From: Vibrio splendidus
Lineage (GTDB): Bacteria; Pseudomonadota; Gammaproteobacteria; Enterobacterales; Vibrionaceae
DNA: 64,000 bases
NCBI RefSeq assembly: GCF_024347615.1
Contig: NZ_AP025508.1
Span: 558,001-622,000, forward strand
Reading direction: 5' to 3'
Below, in pieces: positions 9,615 through 18,443 of this stretch. A program made the position numbers and the translations under genes. The notes beneath the pieces are model-generated. The model made no database searches. It saw nothing but the letters and a program-made list of their open reading frames with translations, and was not told where the DNA came from. Position 1 is the stretch's first letter. Each line of letters begins with the position of its first letter.

Positions 9615-10523
9615 ATGACAAACAATAATTCATCCTCAAAACCTCAAACCAATATTAAGTTTATTGGTGCTCATGTGTCTGCTGCTGGTGGTGTTGATCA
9701 GGCGCCAATGCGCGCAAGAGAGATCGGTGCCAATGCTTTTGCGCTGTTTACCAAAAACCAAAGACAGTGGGCAGCAAAGCCGCTGGAAGCTAAAACCATT
9801 AGTGCGTTTAAAGCCAATTGCAAAATGTTGGGCTTTAGTGCTGAGAATATTCTTCCTCATGACTCCTACCTAATTAACCTAGGAGCACCAGAAGAAGAGA
9901 AGCTAGAGAAATCACGCGCGGCTTTTATTGATGAAATGGAGCGTTGTAATCAACTTGGACTCACGCTTTTGAATTTTCATCCTGGGAGTCATTTGAAGAA
10001 AATCTCAGAAAGCGAATGTTTGGCCAAGATAGCTGAATCGATCAACCTAGCTCATCAAGCGGTGCCTGATGTAATTGCAGTGATTGAGAATACCTCAGGG
10101 CAGGGGACTAATCTGGGTTGGAGGTTTGAGCACCTAGCAGAGATCATCGACCAAGTAGAAGATAAGTCGCGTGTCGGTGTGTGTTTAGATACTTGCCATA
10201 CGTTTACGGCCGGTTATGACTTACGAACAAAAGAAGCGTGTGAGCATACTTTTGCTGAGTTCGAGCGCATTGTGGGTATGCACTATCTAAGAGCAATGCA
10301 CATCAATGATTCAAAAGCTGAGTTTGCGAGCCGAGTCGATCGACATCATTCTTTAGGAAAAGGCGAAATTGGCTGGGATTGTTTTGAGTATATTGCCTCT
10401 GATTCTCGCTTTAATGGTATTCCTCTTATCTTGGAAACCATTGATTCGACGATCTGGAAAGAGGAAATTCAACAACTTAGAATGTTTCATCGCTCAGCAA
10501 CGCTAGCGAGCGAAGAAGCGTAA
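9615..10523 (+). CDS. nfo: Endonuclease IV (apurinic/apyrimidinic endonuclease)
   Basis: The 302-residue protein matches the AP endonuclease 2 TIM-barrel family. It cleaves DNA 5' of abasic sites in base-excision repair. Visible metal-binding and core motifs are [37 protein letters not shown] and HINDSK. It carries about 13 extra N-terminal residues (Asn/Ser-rich) compared with E. coli Nfo; an internal start nearer IKFIGAHVS cannot be excluded. Confidence 0.97.
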   Translation: MTNNNSSSKPQTNIKFIGAHVSAAGGVDQAPMRAREIGANAFALFTKNQRQWAAKPLEAKTISAFKANCKMLGFSAENILPHDSYLINLGAPEEEKLEKSRAAFIDEMERCNQLGLTLLNFHPGSHLKKISESECLAKIAESINLAHQAVPDVIAVIENTSGQGTNLGWRFEHLAEIIDQVEDKSRVGVCLDTCHTFTAGYDLRTKEACEHTFAEFERIVGMHYLRAMHINDSKAEFASRVDRHHSLGKGEIGWDCFEYIASDSRFNGIPLILETIDSTIWKEEIQQLRMFHRSATLASEEA

Positions 10524-10629
10524 TAATAAAGGGGGAGATTTATTTCTGTCTATTTCTAATAATTGGCACCTTTCTTTCATAGTATTAAAGTGAATATGTA
10601 GTTCACGATGTCTTAGAGGAGGTGCCTTT

Positions 10630-10758
10630 ATGTATTCAATCACCCAAACTTCAACTTCAACTTCAACTTCAACTGTTGCTGTCGCCAGCCGTTTACCAAC
10701 ACCAAACCGTCACGTGCATAGTCATGGCCACCATCGTACACAGCAGAAAAGTGGTTAA
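10630..10758 (+). CDS. 42-residue small protein, Thr-Ser repeat and His-rich tail
   Basis: A short ORF starts at an ATG preceded by a near-perfect ribosome site (GAGGAGGT, six bases before the ATG). The N-terminal part carries a (Thr-Ser) repeat made of ACTTCA hexamers, followed by a basic, histidine-rich tail (HVHSHGHHR). I recognise no family. Support comes from the strong ribosome site. The low-complexity composition argues for caution. Confidence 0.5.
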   Translation: MYSITQTSTSTSTSTVAVASRLPTPNRHVHSHGHHRTQQKSG

Positions 10759-10829
10759 TCGAGATAAACACAACTTGAACTGATTATTATGATTCATCAA
10801 CAAGTGAACCCTACACATCATGTTTATTG

Positions 10830-10892
10830 ATAGCTGTATGAGGTATAACTAGAGCCTTATTCAGGACAGTTAGCCGATACAGCTATTTTTTT
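10830..10892 (+). terminator. Structured terminator or leader element upstream of ung
   Basis: A perfect 10-bp stem (10830-10839 with 10877-10886) is followed by seven T residues. Its 37-nt loop holds a second possible 5-bp stem (TAACT/AGTTA). It ends about 46 bp before the ung start. It may terminate the small-ORF transcript, or it may be the 3' end of a small RNA. Confidence 0.6.
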
Positions 10893-10938
10893 GTCTGGCG
10901 AAAGCCGCTAGAAACCTTGATGATTGGGAAGTAAAACG

Positions 10939-11619
10939 ATGAGCGCACCAAAGAGTTGGGAATCCATTATTAATGATGAACGTGACAAAGAGTACTTTCA
11001 GAGTGTTCTCGCTTTTGTCGAACAGCAACGTAATAGTGGGAAAACCATCTACCCTCCTCAAGAGCAAGTGTTCAGTGCTTTCGATATGACGCCTTTTGAG
11101 TCTGTACGCGTGGTTATCCTTGGGCAAGACCCTTATCACGGTGCCAACCAAGCTCACGGCTTAGCATTCTCTGTGCTGCCTGGCGTTAAAATTCCACCGT
11201 CTCTACGTAATATGTACAAAGAACTCGTACAAGATATAGACGGCTTTGAGATCCCTAGCCATGGCTACCTCGACACTTGGGCATCTCAAGGGGTGTTAAT
11301 GTTGAATACGGTACTAACCGTAGAAGAGGCAAAAGCACACTCACATGCCAAGTGTGGTTGGGAAACCTTTACCGATACCATCATTGCTGAGCTGAATCAG
11401 CGTTCTGAGCCGATCATCTTCTTACTGTGGGGCGCGCATGCCCAGAAGAAAGGCCAAGCCATTGATGCAGACAAACATCATGTGTTGGTTGCACCTCATC
11501 CATCACCATTATCAGCACGCCGTGGTTTCTTCGGTTGTCAGCATTTTTCAACAACCAATAAGCTGCTTTCTTCTATGGATCAACAACCTATAGATTGGCG
11601 ATTATCAACAGAGCTGTAG
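10939..11619 (+). CDS. ung: Uracil-DNA glycosylase
   Basis: The family-1 UDG has 226 residues when started at ATG 10939; an in-frame TTG at 10924 is less likely. The water-activating loop GQDPYHG and the minor-groove loop [14 protein letters not shown] are intact. It removes uracil from DNA and starts base-excision repair, next to nfo, which acts in the following step. A GGGAAG ribosome site lies upstream. Confidence 0.97.
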   Translation: MSAPKSWESIINDERDKEYFQSVLAFVEQQRNSGKTIYPPQEQVFSAFDMTPFESVRVVILGQDPYHGANQAHGLAFSVLPGVKIPPSLRNMYKELVQDIDGFEIPSHGYLDTWASQGVLMLNTVLTVEEAKAHSHAKCGWETFTDTIIAELNQRSEPIIFLLWGAHAQKKGQAIDADKHHVLVAPHPSPLSARRGFFGCQHFSTTNKLLSSMDQQPIDWRLSTEL

Positions 11620-11705
11620 CTTGGTGGTTTTCTGAGCAGGGTCAAATCATAAATGAGCATCTTCGTATACACTTGTAAATAGTAGGTGTAATGGAGTGCA
11701 ATACT

Positions 11706-12257
11706 ATGATGATTGAAAGGATAAGACGAGAGCATGGCTATATGGCTCGCTTGCTCGCGATACTCAACAATAAGTTAGAGCATCTAAAACAAGAGCGAGA
11801 AATAAACTATAGCTTGATCGCAGAGGTGGTTCATTATCTCATGAACCATTCAGATAAGGTGCATCACCCGAAAGAAGACGTTATTTATCGTTACTACCTC
11901 AAGCAATACGGCAGCGATCAAATGATTGAAGACTTGGAGCTGGAACATCAATTGCTTTCTGAGAAAACAGCGGACTTTTTAGGTGTGGTCGATATGATCC
12001 TCCAAGATGCGGTTGTTCCTCAGCAAGTCTTTATTGAGCAACTTGAAGCCTTTGTTAAAGCTCAACGAAAGCACATGGAGTATGAAGAGAAGCATGTGTT
12101 ACCGATGATTGTGAAGGCATTCACGGTCAAAGATTGGCAAGAAGTAGAGTCTCAATGGCTTCAACCGGAAGACGACCCTGTCTTTGGAGAGACAATTGCC
12201 GATCAGTACCGCCAACTCGCGGCTCGTGTTCGACAGAATGAGCAAGAGTGCGTTTAG
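11706..12257 (+). CDS. Hemerythrin-domain (HHE) protein
   Basis: The roughly 183-residue helical protein has the spaced His/Glu pattern of the HHE cation-binding domain: RREHGYM, HYLMNHSDKVHHPKED, LELEHQLL and RKHMEYEEKHVLP. These residues bind a non-haem di-iron centre in the family, with roles in oxygen, NO or redox sensing. Start choice is ambiguous among 11691, 11706 and 11709; 11706 has GGAG nine bases upstream. The specific role is unknown. Confidence 0.85.
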   Translation: MMIERIRREHGYMARLLAILNNKLEHLKQEREINYSLIAEVVHYLMNHSDKVHHPKEDVIYRYYLKQYGSDQMIEDLELEHQLLSEKTADFLGVVDMILQDAVVPQQVFIEQLEAFVKAQRKHMEYEEKHVLPMIVKAFTVKDWQEVESQWLQPEDDPVFGETIADQYRQLAARVRQNEQECV

Positions 12258-12358
12258 CCCGTTGTCGTATTGAAACGCTGCTATTATTAGGCGCTCTCTA
12301 TTAAGACGCTCGCTTTCAAATTGTGCTCTAAATCGAAGAGTGGTTTCATACAATAAAA

Positions 12359-12382
12359 AAGGCACCTACATAGGTGCCTTTT
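12359..12382. terminator. Terminator downstream of the hemerythrin gene
   Basis: GGCACCT (12361-12367) pairs with AGGTGCC (12372-12378), with A6 before and T4 after. It can serve the hemerythrin gene and the converging DUF3545 gene. Confidence 0.85.
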
Positions 12383-12407
12383 GCTATCTGATTTCTTGTC
12401 GTGCAGA

Positions 12408-12596
12408 TTAAAGCTTTATATCATCAAGGCTAAAATCGAGACCGAGATTCATCTCTCTGAGCTCTTTCTCAAGCTGTCTACGATCGTTGATTGCCTCGAT
12501 TTCACGCCATTTACGCTTGAGTGGTTTCGAGCGAGTTTTTTGAGTTGCACGAGGCATTTCTAGTTCTGATAGTTCATCGAATTGAAAGCTATCCAT
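12408..12596 (-). CDS. DUF3545 family small protein
   Basis: The highly charged 62-residue protein contains the conserved segment SKPLKRKWREIEAINDRRQLEKELREM typical of DUF3545 proteins in Vibrionaceae and relatives. It is mostly helical and probably cytosolic. A GGAGATAT ribosome site precedes the ATG. Function is unknown. Confidence 0.85.
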   Translation of the reverse strand: MDSFQFDELSELEMPRATQKTRSKPLKRKWREIEAINDRRQLEKELREMNLGLDFSLDDIKL

Positions 12597-13308
12597 AAGC
12601 CATATCTCCTTCCGTGGGAATCGTTCTTACGAACCATTAAATATCATATTTAGGTTCACAATAACCTTGATTTGTTTCTCATTTGTTTCAAATCTATGAA
12701 GGTTTTGTTCTGTTTTCTTATGCGTGCTCACACATTGTGGGGATTTTTATGTATAAAAAACAAGCAAACAAACCTAAGTAAACGATTAAATTAGGGGTTA
12801 GGGAATGTTAATTCATTGTGCTAATGGAATGGTATTTTTACTACACTGCATTTAAGTGCGTATTGCGCCGTGCGGTAGCGGGTTCTCATTGCCCTAGAAA
12901 AAAATACAGATCTTCACTATACCTTGTAAAACCTAGGCTGACGTCATCTTTATAGGATGTCGTTCTTGTTTTGGTGGTGCCTTGGTTGTTGTTGATATTA
13001 TGTCCCGATAATGTGACTTTTATTGGGCTGTATTGTTGAAAATTGTGTTAACAAAAGGTGTGTTATTAGTGAAATGTCATTTTAATATAAGTGTATTTGC
13101 ATATTGATTTTTAGGCCGTCTCGCTGCATTATCCGCCCGTCAAAAAATACACTGATACGTAAAATGGATGCATGAAGCGACATTTACAATCTAGATCGCA
13201 ACAAATAAATATAAATCTAATGCCGACACAACTATTGACACTGGCATAGGTGATCTAGAGGAAGGCTCGGAAGCAAGATCGGTGCTTAAACTCAATTACG
13301 AGGTTCAC
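12597..13308. other. Long intergenic region upstream of the alanine/Na symporter
   Basis: About 710 bp with no convincing ORF, tRNA or terminator. I looked for a glycine riboswitch, because one precedes a different alanine symporter gene in V. cholerae, and found none of its conserved elements. A TTGACA at 13235-13240 might be part of a promoter, without a convincing -10. Confidence 0.5.
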
Positions 13309-14739
13309 GTGACAGACTTAATCAATTTGATGAACGATCTCCTTTGGGGATCTATCTTAGTTTACTTACTCGTTGGTGTGGGTATCTACTTCACTGTACG
13401 ACTAGGCTTCATTCAATTCCGCCATTTCGGCCACATGTTCTCTGTTCTTAGAAACAGCCGTAAAGCAGACAGTGCTGGTATCTCTTCTTTCCAAGCTCTT
13501 TGTACTAGTCTTGCTGCTCGTGTAGGTACAGGTAACATGGCAGGTGTTGCTGTGGCACTAACCGCCGGTGGCCCTGGTGCTATCTTCTGGATGTGGCTAA
13601 TCGCCATGCTAGGTATGGCAACATCATTTGCTGAAAGCACACTAGCACAGCTATACAAAACGCGTGATAACGACGGTAACTACCGTGGCGGCCCTGCATA
13701 CTACATGGAGAAAGGCCTAGGTATGCGTTGGATGGGGGTTCTATTCTCTATCTTCCTAATCATCGCATTTGGTCTAGTATTCAATGCGGTTCAAGCGAAC
13801 GCGATTGCAAGTGCAATGAACACGGCATTCGACTTTGAGCGTGGCTACGTTGGTGTTGGTATCGTAATTATCTCTGCATTCGTTATCTTCGGTGGTATCC
13901 GTAAGATTGCCCGCACTGCAGAAATCATTGTTCCAATCATGGCACTGGCTTACTTAGCTATCGCTATCTACGTAATGCTAATGAACATTGAGAAAGTGCC
14001 TGAAGTTCTGGCTCTTATCTTCAAGAGTGCATTCGGTCTGCAAGAAGCAGCAGCGGGTGGCCTAGGTTACGCGATCGCACAAGCGATGATTAACGGCATC
14101 AAACGTGGTTTGTTCTCGAACGAAGCGGGTATGGGTTCTGCGCCAAACGCAGCAGCTTCTGCTACGCCTTACCCACCACACCCAGCATCACAAGGTTATG
14201 TGCAAATGCTAGGCGTGTTCATGGACACAATTGTTATCTGTTCTGCAACAGTAGCAATCATCCTGATGTCTGGTGAGTATGTACCGCACGGTGAAGTAAC
14301 GGGTATCGAACTAACGCAACGTGCACTAACGGCACAAGTAGGCGAATGGGGTGGCATCTTTGTAGCGGTAGCGATTTTCTTCTTCGCTTTCACTTCAATC
14401 ATTGCAAACTACTCGTACGCTGAAACGAACCTTATCTTCCTAGAGCACAACAACAAGAAGGGCCTAGTGCTGTTCCGTATCGTTGTACTGGGTATGGTTA
14501 TGTTCGGTTCTCTCGCGACACTGCCAACGGTATGGGCATTGGCTGACGTATCGATGGGCCTAATGGCGATTGTGAACTTGGTAGCGATTATCTTGCTATC
14601 GGGTATCGTGATTAAGCTAGCGAAAGACTACAACCGTCAATTAGACGCGGGTAAAGTACCAACGTTCGATGCGGATGATTTCCCAGAGCTTAAAGCTCAA
14701 TTGGAAGATGGTATTTGGGTTAACAACAAGAAGAAGTAA
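13309..14739 (+). CDS. Sodium:alanine (AGCS family) symporter
   Basis: About 476 residues with roughly ten or eleven hydrophobic segments. The AGCS signatures are visible: SSFQALCTSLAARVGTGNMAGVAVALTAGGPGAIFWMW near the N-terminus and KRGLFSNEAGMGSAPNAAASA in the middle. It imports alanine or glycine with Na+. The start is probably GTG 13309, with CGAGG five bases upstream; an upstream GTG at 13282 would add nine residues. It is a single gene ended by a strong hairpin. Confidence 0.92.
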   Translation: MTDLINLMNDLLWGSILVYLLVGVGIYFTVRLGFIQFRHFGHMFSVLRNSRKADSAGISSFQALCTSLAARVGTGNMAGVAVALTAGGPGAIFWMWLIAMLGMATSFAESTLAQLYKTRDNDGNYRGGPAYYMEKGLGMRWMGVLFSIFLIIAFGLVFNAVQANAIASAMNTAFDFERGYVGVGIVIISAFVIFGGIRKIARTAEIIVPIMALAYLAIAIYVMLMNIEKVPEVLALIFKSAFGLQEAAAGGLGYAIAQAMINGIKRGLFSNEAGMGSAPNAAASATPYPPHPASQGYVQMLGVFMDTIVICSATVAIILMSGEYVPHGEVTGIELTQRALTAQVGEWGGIFVAVAIFFFAFTSIIANYSYAETNLIFLEHNNKKGLVLFRIVVLGMVMFGSLATLPTVWALADVSMGLMAIVNLVAIILLSGIVIKLAKDYNRQLDAGKVPTFDADDFPELKAQLEDGIWVNNKKK

Positions 14740-14779
14740 TCTTGTTGGAGTGATTCATCACTCATCCTAAAATCATTAG

Positions 14780-14809
14780 AAAGGCTAAGGTTTCGACCTT
14801 AGCCTTTTT
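14780..14809 (+). terminator. Terminator of the alanine symporter gene
   Basis: A 12-bp perfect stem (14780-14791 with 14796-14807) is closed by a TTCG tetraloop and followed by T residues. Confidence 0.92.
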
Positions 14810-14819
14810 CTTTGCCTGC

Positions 14820-14942
14820 GATTTCTATCTGTTTACAATTTCTATCTGCCTGCAGTTTTTCTTGGTGAGTGATTTTTGCTTTGTCTGCGATCTTTTCTTT
14901 GCAAGCGATCTTTTCTTTGTTAACGATTCTTCTTTGTAAGCG
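14820..14942. repeat. Degenerate tandem repeat, 16-18 bp unit, upstream of yaaA
   Basis: About seven units follow each other, the best copies being GATCTTTTCTTTGCAAGC (14889-14906) and GATCTTTTCTTTGTTAAC (14907-14924). Copies to the left are more diverged. It fills most of the gap before yaaA. Confidence 0.8.
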
Positions 14943-15052
14943 ACTTATAGCTAGATCTGTCTATCAAAGTAATAGGAAGAGTCATAAAGACAAGTTGATG
15001 TTTTTTCTATACTCTAGCTGCATCCAGTTAGATAACCGATTAGGGTAAAGTT

Positions 15053-15829
15053 ATGTTAGTTGTCGTTTCTCCAGCCAAGACATTAGATTACGAATCACCA
15101 TTAGCGACTGAGCGCTTCAGCCAGCCAGAGTTTGTTGAACACTCTGCAGAGCTTATTGAAGAGTGCCGCAAGCTGACACCTGCTGATGTTTCAGCTCTGA
15201 TGAAAGTAAGCGATAAGATTGCTGGGCTGAACGTAGCGCGCTTTGAGCAGTGGAGCGAGACCTTTACCCAAGACAATGCACGTCAAGCAATCCTAGCCTT
15301 TAAGGGCGATGTGTACACTGGCCTAGATGCTGAAACACTGTCGGACGATGATTTTGACTACGCACAGAATCACCTGCGTATGCTTTCTGGGTTATATGGC
15401 TTGCTTAAGCCGTTAGATCTGATGCAGCCTTACCGCCTAGAGATGGGCACACGCTTAGCTAATGAGCGTGGCACTAACTTGTACCAGTTCTGGGGCAATA
15501 TCATCACTGATAAGCTGAATGAAGCGTTGAATGCTCAAGGCGATAATGTATTGATCAACCTTGCATCGAACGAATACTTTAAAGCGGTGAAGCCGAAGAG
15601 CCTTGATGGTCAAATCATCACGCCAGTTTTTAAAGACTGTAAGAATGGCCAATACAAGGTGATCAGTTTTTACGCGAAAAAAGCGCGTGGGATGATGGCT
15701 CGCTACATCATTGAGAACAAAATTGATTCCGTTGAAGCGCTGACCAAATTTGATACCGCGGGTTACTACTTCGTTGAAGAAGAGTCGAACGCGAAAGAGC
15801 TCGTCTTCAAGCGTGAAGAGCAAAACTAG
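15053..15829 (+). CDS. yaaA: Peroxide stress resistance protein YaaA
   Basis: The protein has 258 residues and matches the YaaA/DUF328 family over its full length ([61 protein letters not shown]). In E. coli YaaA lowers intracellular iron under peroxide stress and binds DNA. It stands alone here, with tandem repeats on both sides. Confidence 0.96.
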   Translation: MLVVVSPAKTLDYESPLATERFSQPEFVEHSAELIEECRKLTPADVSALMKVSDKIAGLNVARFEQWSETFTQDNARQAILAFKGDVYTGLDAETLSDDDFDYAQNHLRMLSGLYGLLKPLDLMQPYRLEMGTRLANERGTNLYQFWGNIITDKLNEALNAQGDNVLINLASNEYFKAVKPKSLDGQIITPVFKDCKNGQYKVISFYAKKARGMMARYIIENKIDSVEALTKFDTAGYYFVEEESNAKELVFKREEQN

Positions 15830-15838
15830 TAGCTCTTG

Positions 15839-15889
15839 GTTAATTTGTCACTCTTGTTAATTAGTTACTCTTGTTAATTAGTTACTCTC
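15839..15889. repeat. 17-bp tandem repeat after yaaA
   Basis: Three 17-bp units (15839-15855, 15856-15872, 15873-15889) of the type GTTAATTAGTTACTCTT. The second and third differ by one base. The array starts 10 bp after the yaaA stop. Confidence 0.92.
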
Positions 15890-15967
15890 GGTTTGAGTCG
15901 GTAATTAAAATTAGAGGCCTAGTTATTTAGCCTAATAACGAGCCAGACAATAATAAACTAGACAAAG

Positions 15968-16001
15968 AAAAGCCCCATGCAGATAACTGCATGGGGCTTT
16001 T
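15968..16001. terminator. Bidirectional terminator between yaaA and srmB
   Basis: A 15-bp perfect stem (15968-15982 with 15987-16001) with an ATAA loop and flanking A/T runs lies between converging genes. Confidence 0.93.
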
Positions 16002-16027
16002 TATTGAATCATTGAAAGGCGGTTAGA

Positions 16028-17293
16028 TTACTTGTTCTTAACGGCTTTCTTTTTCTTAGCGATTTTCTTTTTCTTAGCAATTTTTTGCTTCGCTACCGCT
16101 TTCTTGTCTTCTTTCTTCGGTTTCTTCTTCTTCGTTACCGCGGCTTTCTTATGCGTTGGGCGCATGCCTTCGATGAAGCGTTCTTTGATCGCATCTTCAG
16201 TGTAACGAGCCACACGTTCAATCATTAGCTGATCGTGCGCTTCAATGATAGAAACCGCGTTACCTTTTTTACCTGCACGAGCCGTACGGCCGATACGGTG
16301 AAGGTAGACATCTGCTGTACGCGGCATGTCGTAGTTAATAACGTGGCTCACATCTGGAAGATCGATACCACGAGCTGCGACGTCAGTTGCCAGCAGTACG
16401 TTGATAGAACCATCGCGGAAACGAGAAATCGCGTTGTTACGACGATCTTGAGGCATTTCACCTTGAATCCACACACATGGAATCTGTGCACTTTCTAGTT
16501 GAGCTCGTAGCTCACCTAGGCGATCACGCGTCTTCAAGAAGATGATGCTGCGTTCAGCTTGCTCTGTGATGATATGTTTTAGGATATTAAGCTTGTGCTT
16601 AGCTGAATCGGCGCGGTGATACCATTGAGTGATCTTCTTACGTTCACGCAGTGATGATTTAGCATCGATCTCTGCTGGGTTTTTCAGTAGATCTTCAGTG
16701 AAACCTTCAATGCCTTTACCTTCTAGTGTTGCTGAGAAAAGTAAAGTTTGTTTACGCCAGCGACACTCTGCAGACAGACGGTCAACAACAGGGCCAAAGC
16801 CCATGTCTAGCATACGGTCTGCTTCATCCAGAACTAACCATTCAATCGCACGACAGTCAAAACGCTCACCTTCAATGTATTCCATCAGACGACCGGGTGT
16901 TGCCACCACGATATCTTGGGTTGTACTTAAGATGTCAGCGTGCTCTTGGTACATCACACCGCCCGTGATCGTAAAGATGTTCAGGCTGGTGTATTTAGCA
17001 AGCTCACGTGCTTGTTCGGTGATCTGCATTGCTAGTTCACGCGTTGGCGTTAGGATAAGCATACGTGCAGGGCCAGATTTCTTACGTGGGAAATCCAGTA
17101 GGTATTGCAGTGCTGGCAATACAAATGATGCTGTTTTACCAGTACCTGTTGGCGCAGAAGCCAAAACGTCTCTTCCATCTAACGCTTGCGGGATTGCTTC
17201 AGCTTGTATCTGTGTTGGGCGTTCGTAGCCCATTTCGTCAATTGCTTTAAGCAGCTCTTGGTTTAGATCGAGTTCTGCAAAGGTTCTGATCAC
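16028..17293 (-). CDS. srmB: DEAD-box RNA helicase SrmB
   Basis: The helicase has 421 residues and all core motifs: Q motif (ERPTQIQAEAIP), Walker A (APTGTGKT), PTRELA, TPGR, DEAD (LDEADRMLDMGF), SAT, and HRIGRTARAGK. The C-terminal 40 or so residues are a Lys-rich tail with KKK repeats, suited to RNA binding. SrmB helps early 50S ribosome assembly. The neighbouring tRNA methyltransferase gene trmN6 is also its neighbour in enterics, which supports SrmB over other DEAD-box paralogs. Confidence 0.93.
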   Translation of the reverse strand: MIRTFAELDLNQELLKAIDEMGYERPTQIQAEAIPQALDGRDVLASAPTGTGKTASFVLPALQYLLDFPRKKSGPARMLILTPTRELAMQITEQARELAKYTSLNIFTITGGVMYQEHADILSTTQDIVVATPGRLMEYIEGERFDCRAIEWLVLDEADRMLDMGFGPVVDRLSAECRWRKQTLLFSATLEGKGIEGFTEDLLKNPAEIDAKSSLRERKKITQWYHRADSAKHKLNILKHIITEQAERSIIFLKTRDRLGELRAQLESAQIPCVWIQGEMPQDRRNNAISRFRDGSINVLLATDVAARGIDLPDVSHVINYDMPRTADVYLHRIGRTARAGKKGNAVSIIEAHDQLMIERVARYTEDAIKERFIEGMRPTHKKAAVTKKKKPKKEDKKAVAKQKIAKKKKIAKKKKAVKNK

Positions 17294-17400
17294 TGTTGTT
17301 TCTCCACAAGCAATAAATGTTTCTGCCTCAAAAAGCAGACGATAAAAAAGAGTAGTCGGACATTATAGAAGCATTAGTGATTAGGATCACATGGTATTTG

Positions 17401-18129
17401 CTACATCTTGAGATAAAAATCTTTAGTAAGGGCAATAAATGCCTCGCTATAACCGCCATCATGATGGATCGTAAGCGATTCACGCTGCAAATCTTGCTCA
17501 CAAACAGGATCTTTAGATAATTCAAACAGAACTCGAATTGCCGGTTTTCTGTCTGTTGTTTTCACATCAAGGCGCTTTGCTAGGTACCAACCACATTGTT
17601 GGGCAAGCTTGATGAAGCCTTCTCCCTCGGTCGTCGGCAGTATAAAACTGGCGGTGGCGGCATCCGTCGTTATCTCGAAACAACGCTGAGCAAGCTCAAG
17701 GTGATCCAAGCTGTTGGTGTGCCTCGCGGTGGCTCTTTGGCTTTGCTGTGCCTGCTCTCCAGAGTTGAAGTAGGGAGGATTGCAAATTATTGCATCAAAT
17801 CGTTGCGAGAAATCCGTGGTTAACACGCTGCCATGATGAAGGGAGATGCGATCTTGCCAAGGCGACTGCTCAATATTGACTGTGGCAGCATCAATGGCGT
17901 GCTGATCAATATCTATCGCAGAGATTGAAGCATCCTCAAAACGCTGCGCAGCCATCAAGGCCAACAGACCTGTTCCTGTTCCAATATCGAGTACACATGA
18001 TCTTTGTGGCAGGCTTACCCACGCGCCAAGTAACACGCCATCGGTACTGACGGGCATGCCGCTTTGTCCTCCGTAAATAGAGAATTTTTTGAAATTGAAG
18101 CTTTTGGTTTCGGTTTTTTTGTCTTTCAT
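17401..18129 (-). CDS. trmN6: tRNA1(Val) (adenine37-N6)-methyltransferase
   Basis: The 242-residue SAM-dependent methyltransferase has the SAM loop [18 protein letters not shown] and the catalytic NPPYF motif of N6-adenine methylases. It corresponds to E. coli YfiC/TrmN6, which modifies A37 of tRNA-Val. It lies just upstream of srmB on the same strand, with about 107 bp between them. Confidence 0.93.
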   Translation of the reverse strand: MKDKKTETKSFNFKKFSIYGGQSGMPVSTDGVLLGAWVSLPQRSCVLDIGTGTGLLALMAAQRFEDASISAIDIDQHAIDAATVNIEQSPWQDRISLHHGSVLTTDFSQRFDAIICNPPYFNSGEQAQQSQRATARHTNSLDHLELAQRCFEITTDAATASFILPTTEGEGFIKLAQQCGWYLAKRLDVKTTDRKPAIRVLFELSKDPVCEQDLQRESLTIHHDGGYSEAFIALTKDFYLKM

Positions 18130-18443
18130 GAATGTTCTGGATATCGATATATTTTAAGTGGTTAGCTCTAATGTTAATTAATTGTATAGCTCAATGTTCT
18201 ATTTGAGAATTCATTGTTGTTAATTATGGTTAGTTTATAATTATGGCAATATTTCCATATCCAGTGGAATCCACTGCTTTTGGTTCTCAAATGCAAATTT
18301 ATATGGTGTTTTTTTGTGGTGACTTGCAGCTAGCCAAGTGTTTCGTCATTATGCGCGACTATTTTATAGATTGATTGGCAGCTTCTAGCTGTAACATTCA
18401 CGTAAGCACAACATAAATTCATAAATATAATTAAGGATTATCT
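18130..18443. other. Divergent AT-rich region between trmN6 and brnQ
   Basis: A 314-bp spacer without an ORF. It holds a 13-bp palindrome AGTGGAATCCACT (18264-18276) that could be an operator. No other element is recognisable. Confidence 0.45.

Noticed and set aside
9664..9873. 69-codon plus-strand ORF within nfo
   Set aside because: It lies in another frame of the conserved nfo gene and has no independent support.
12597..13308. Possible glycine riboswitch before the alanine symporter
   Set aside because: A tandem glycine riboswitch precedes a different V. cholerae symporter gene, but none of its conserved core sequences is visible here.
16629..17228. 199-codon plus-strand ORF opposite srmB
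   Set aside because: It is the antisense shadow of a well-conserved DEAD-box gene, has Ser/Arg-rich unspecific composition and no ribosome site.
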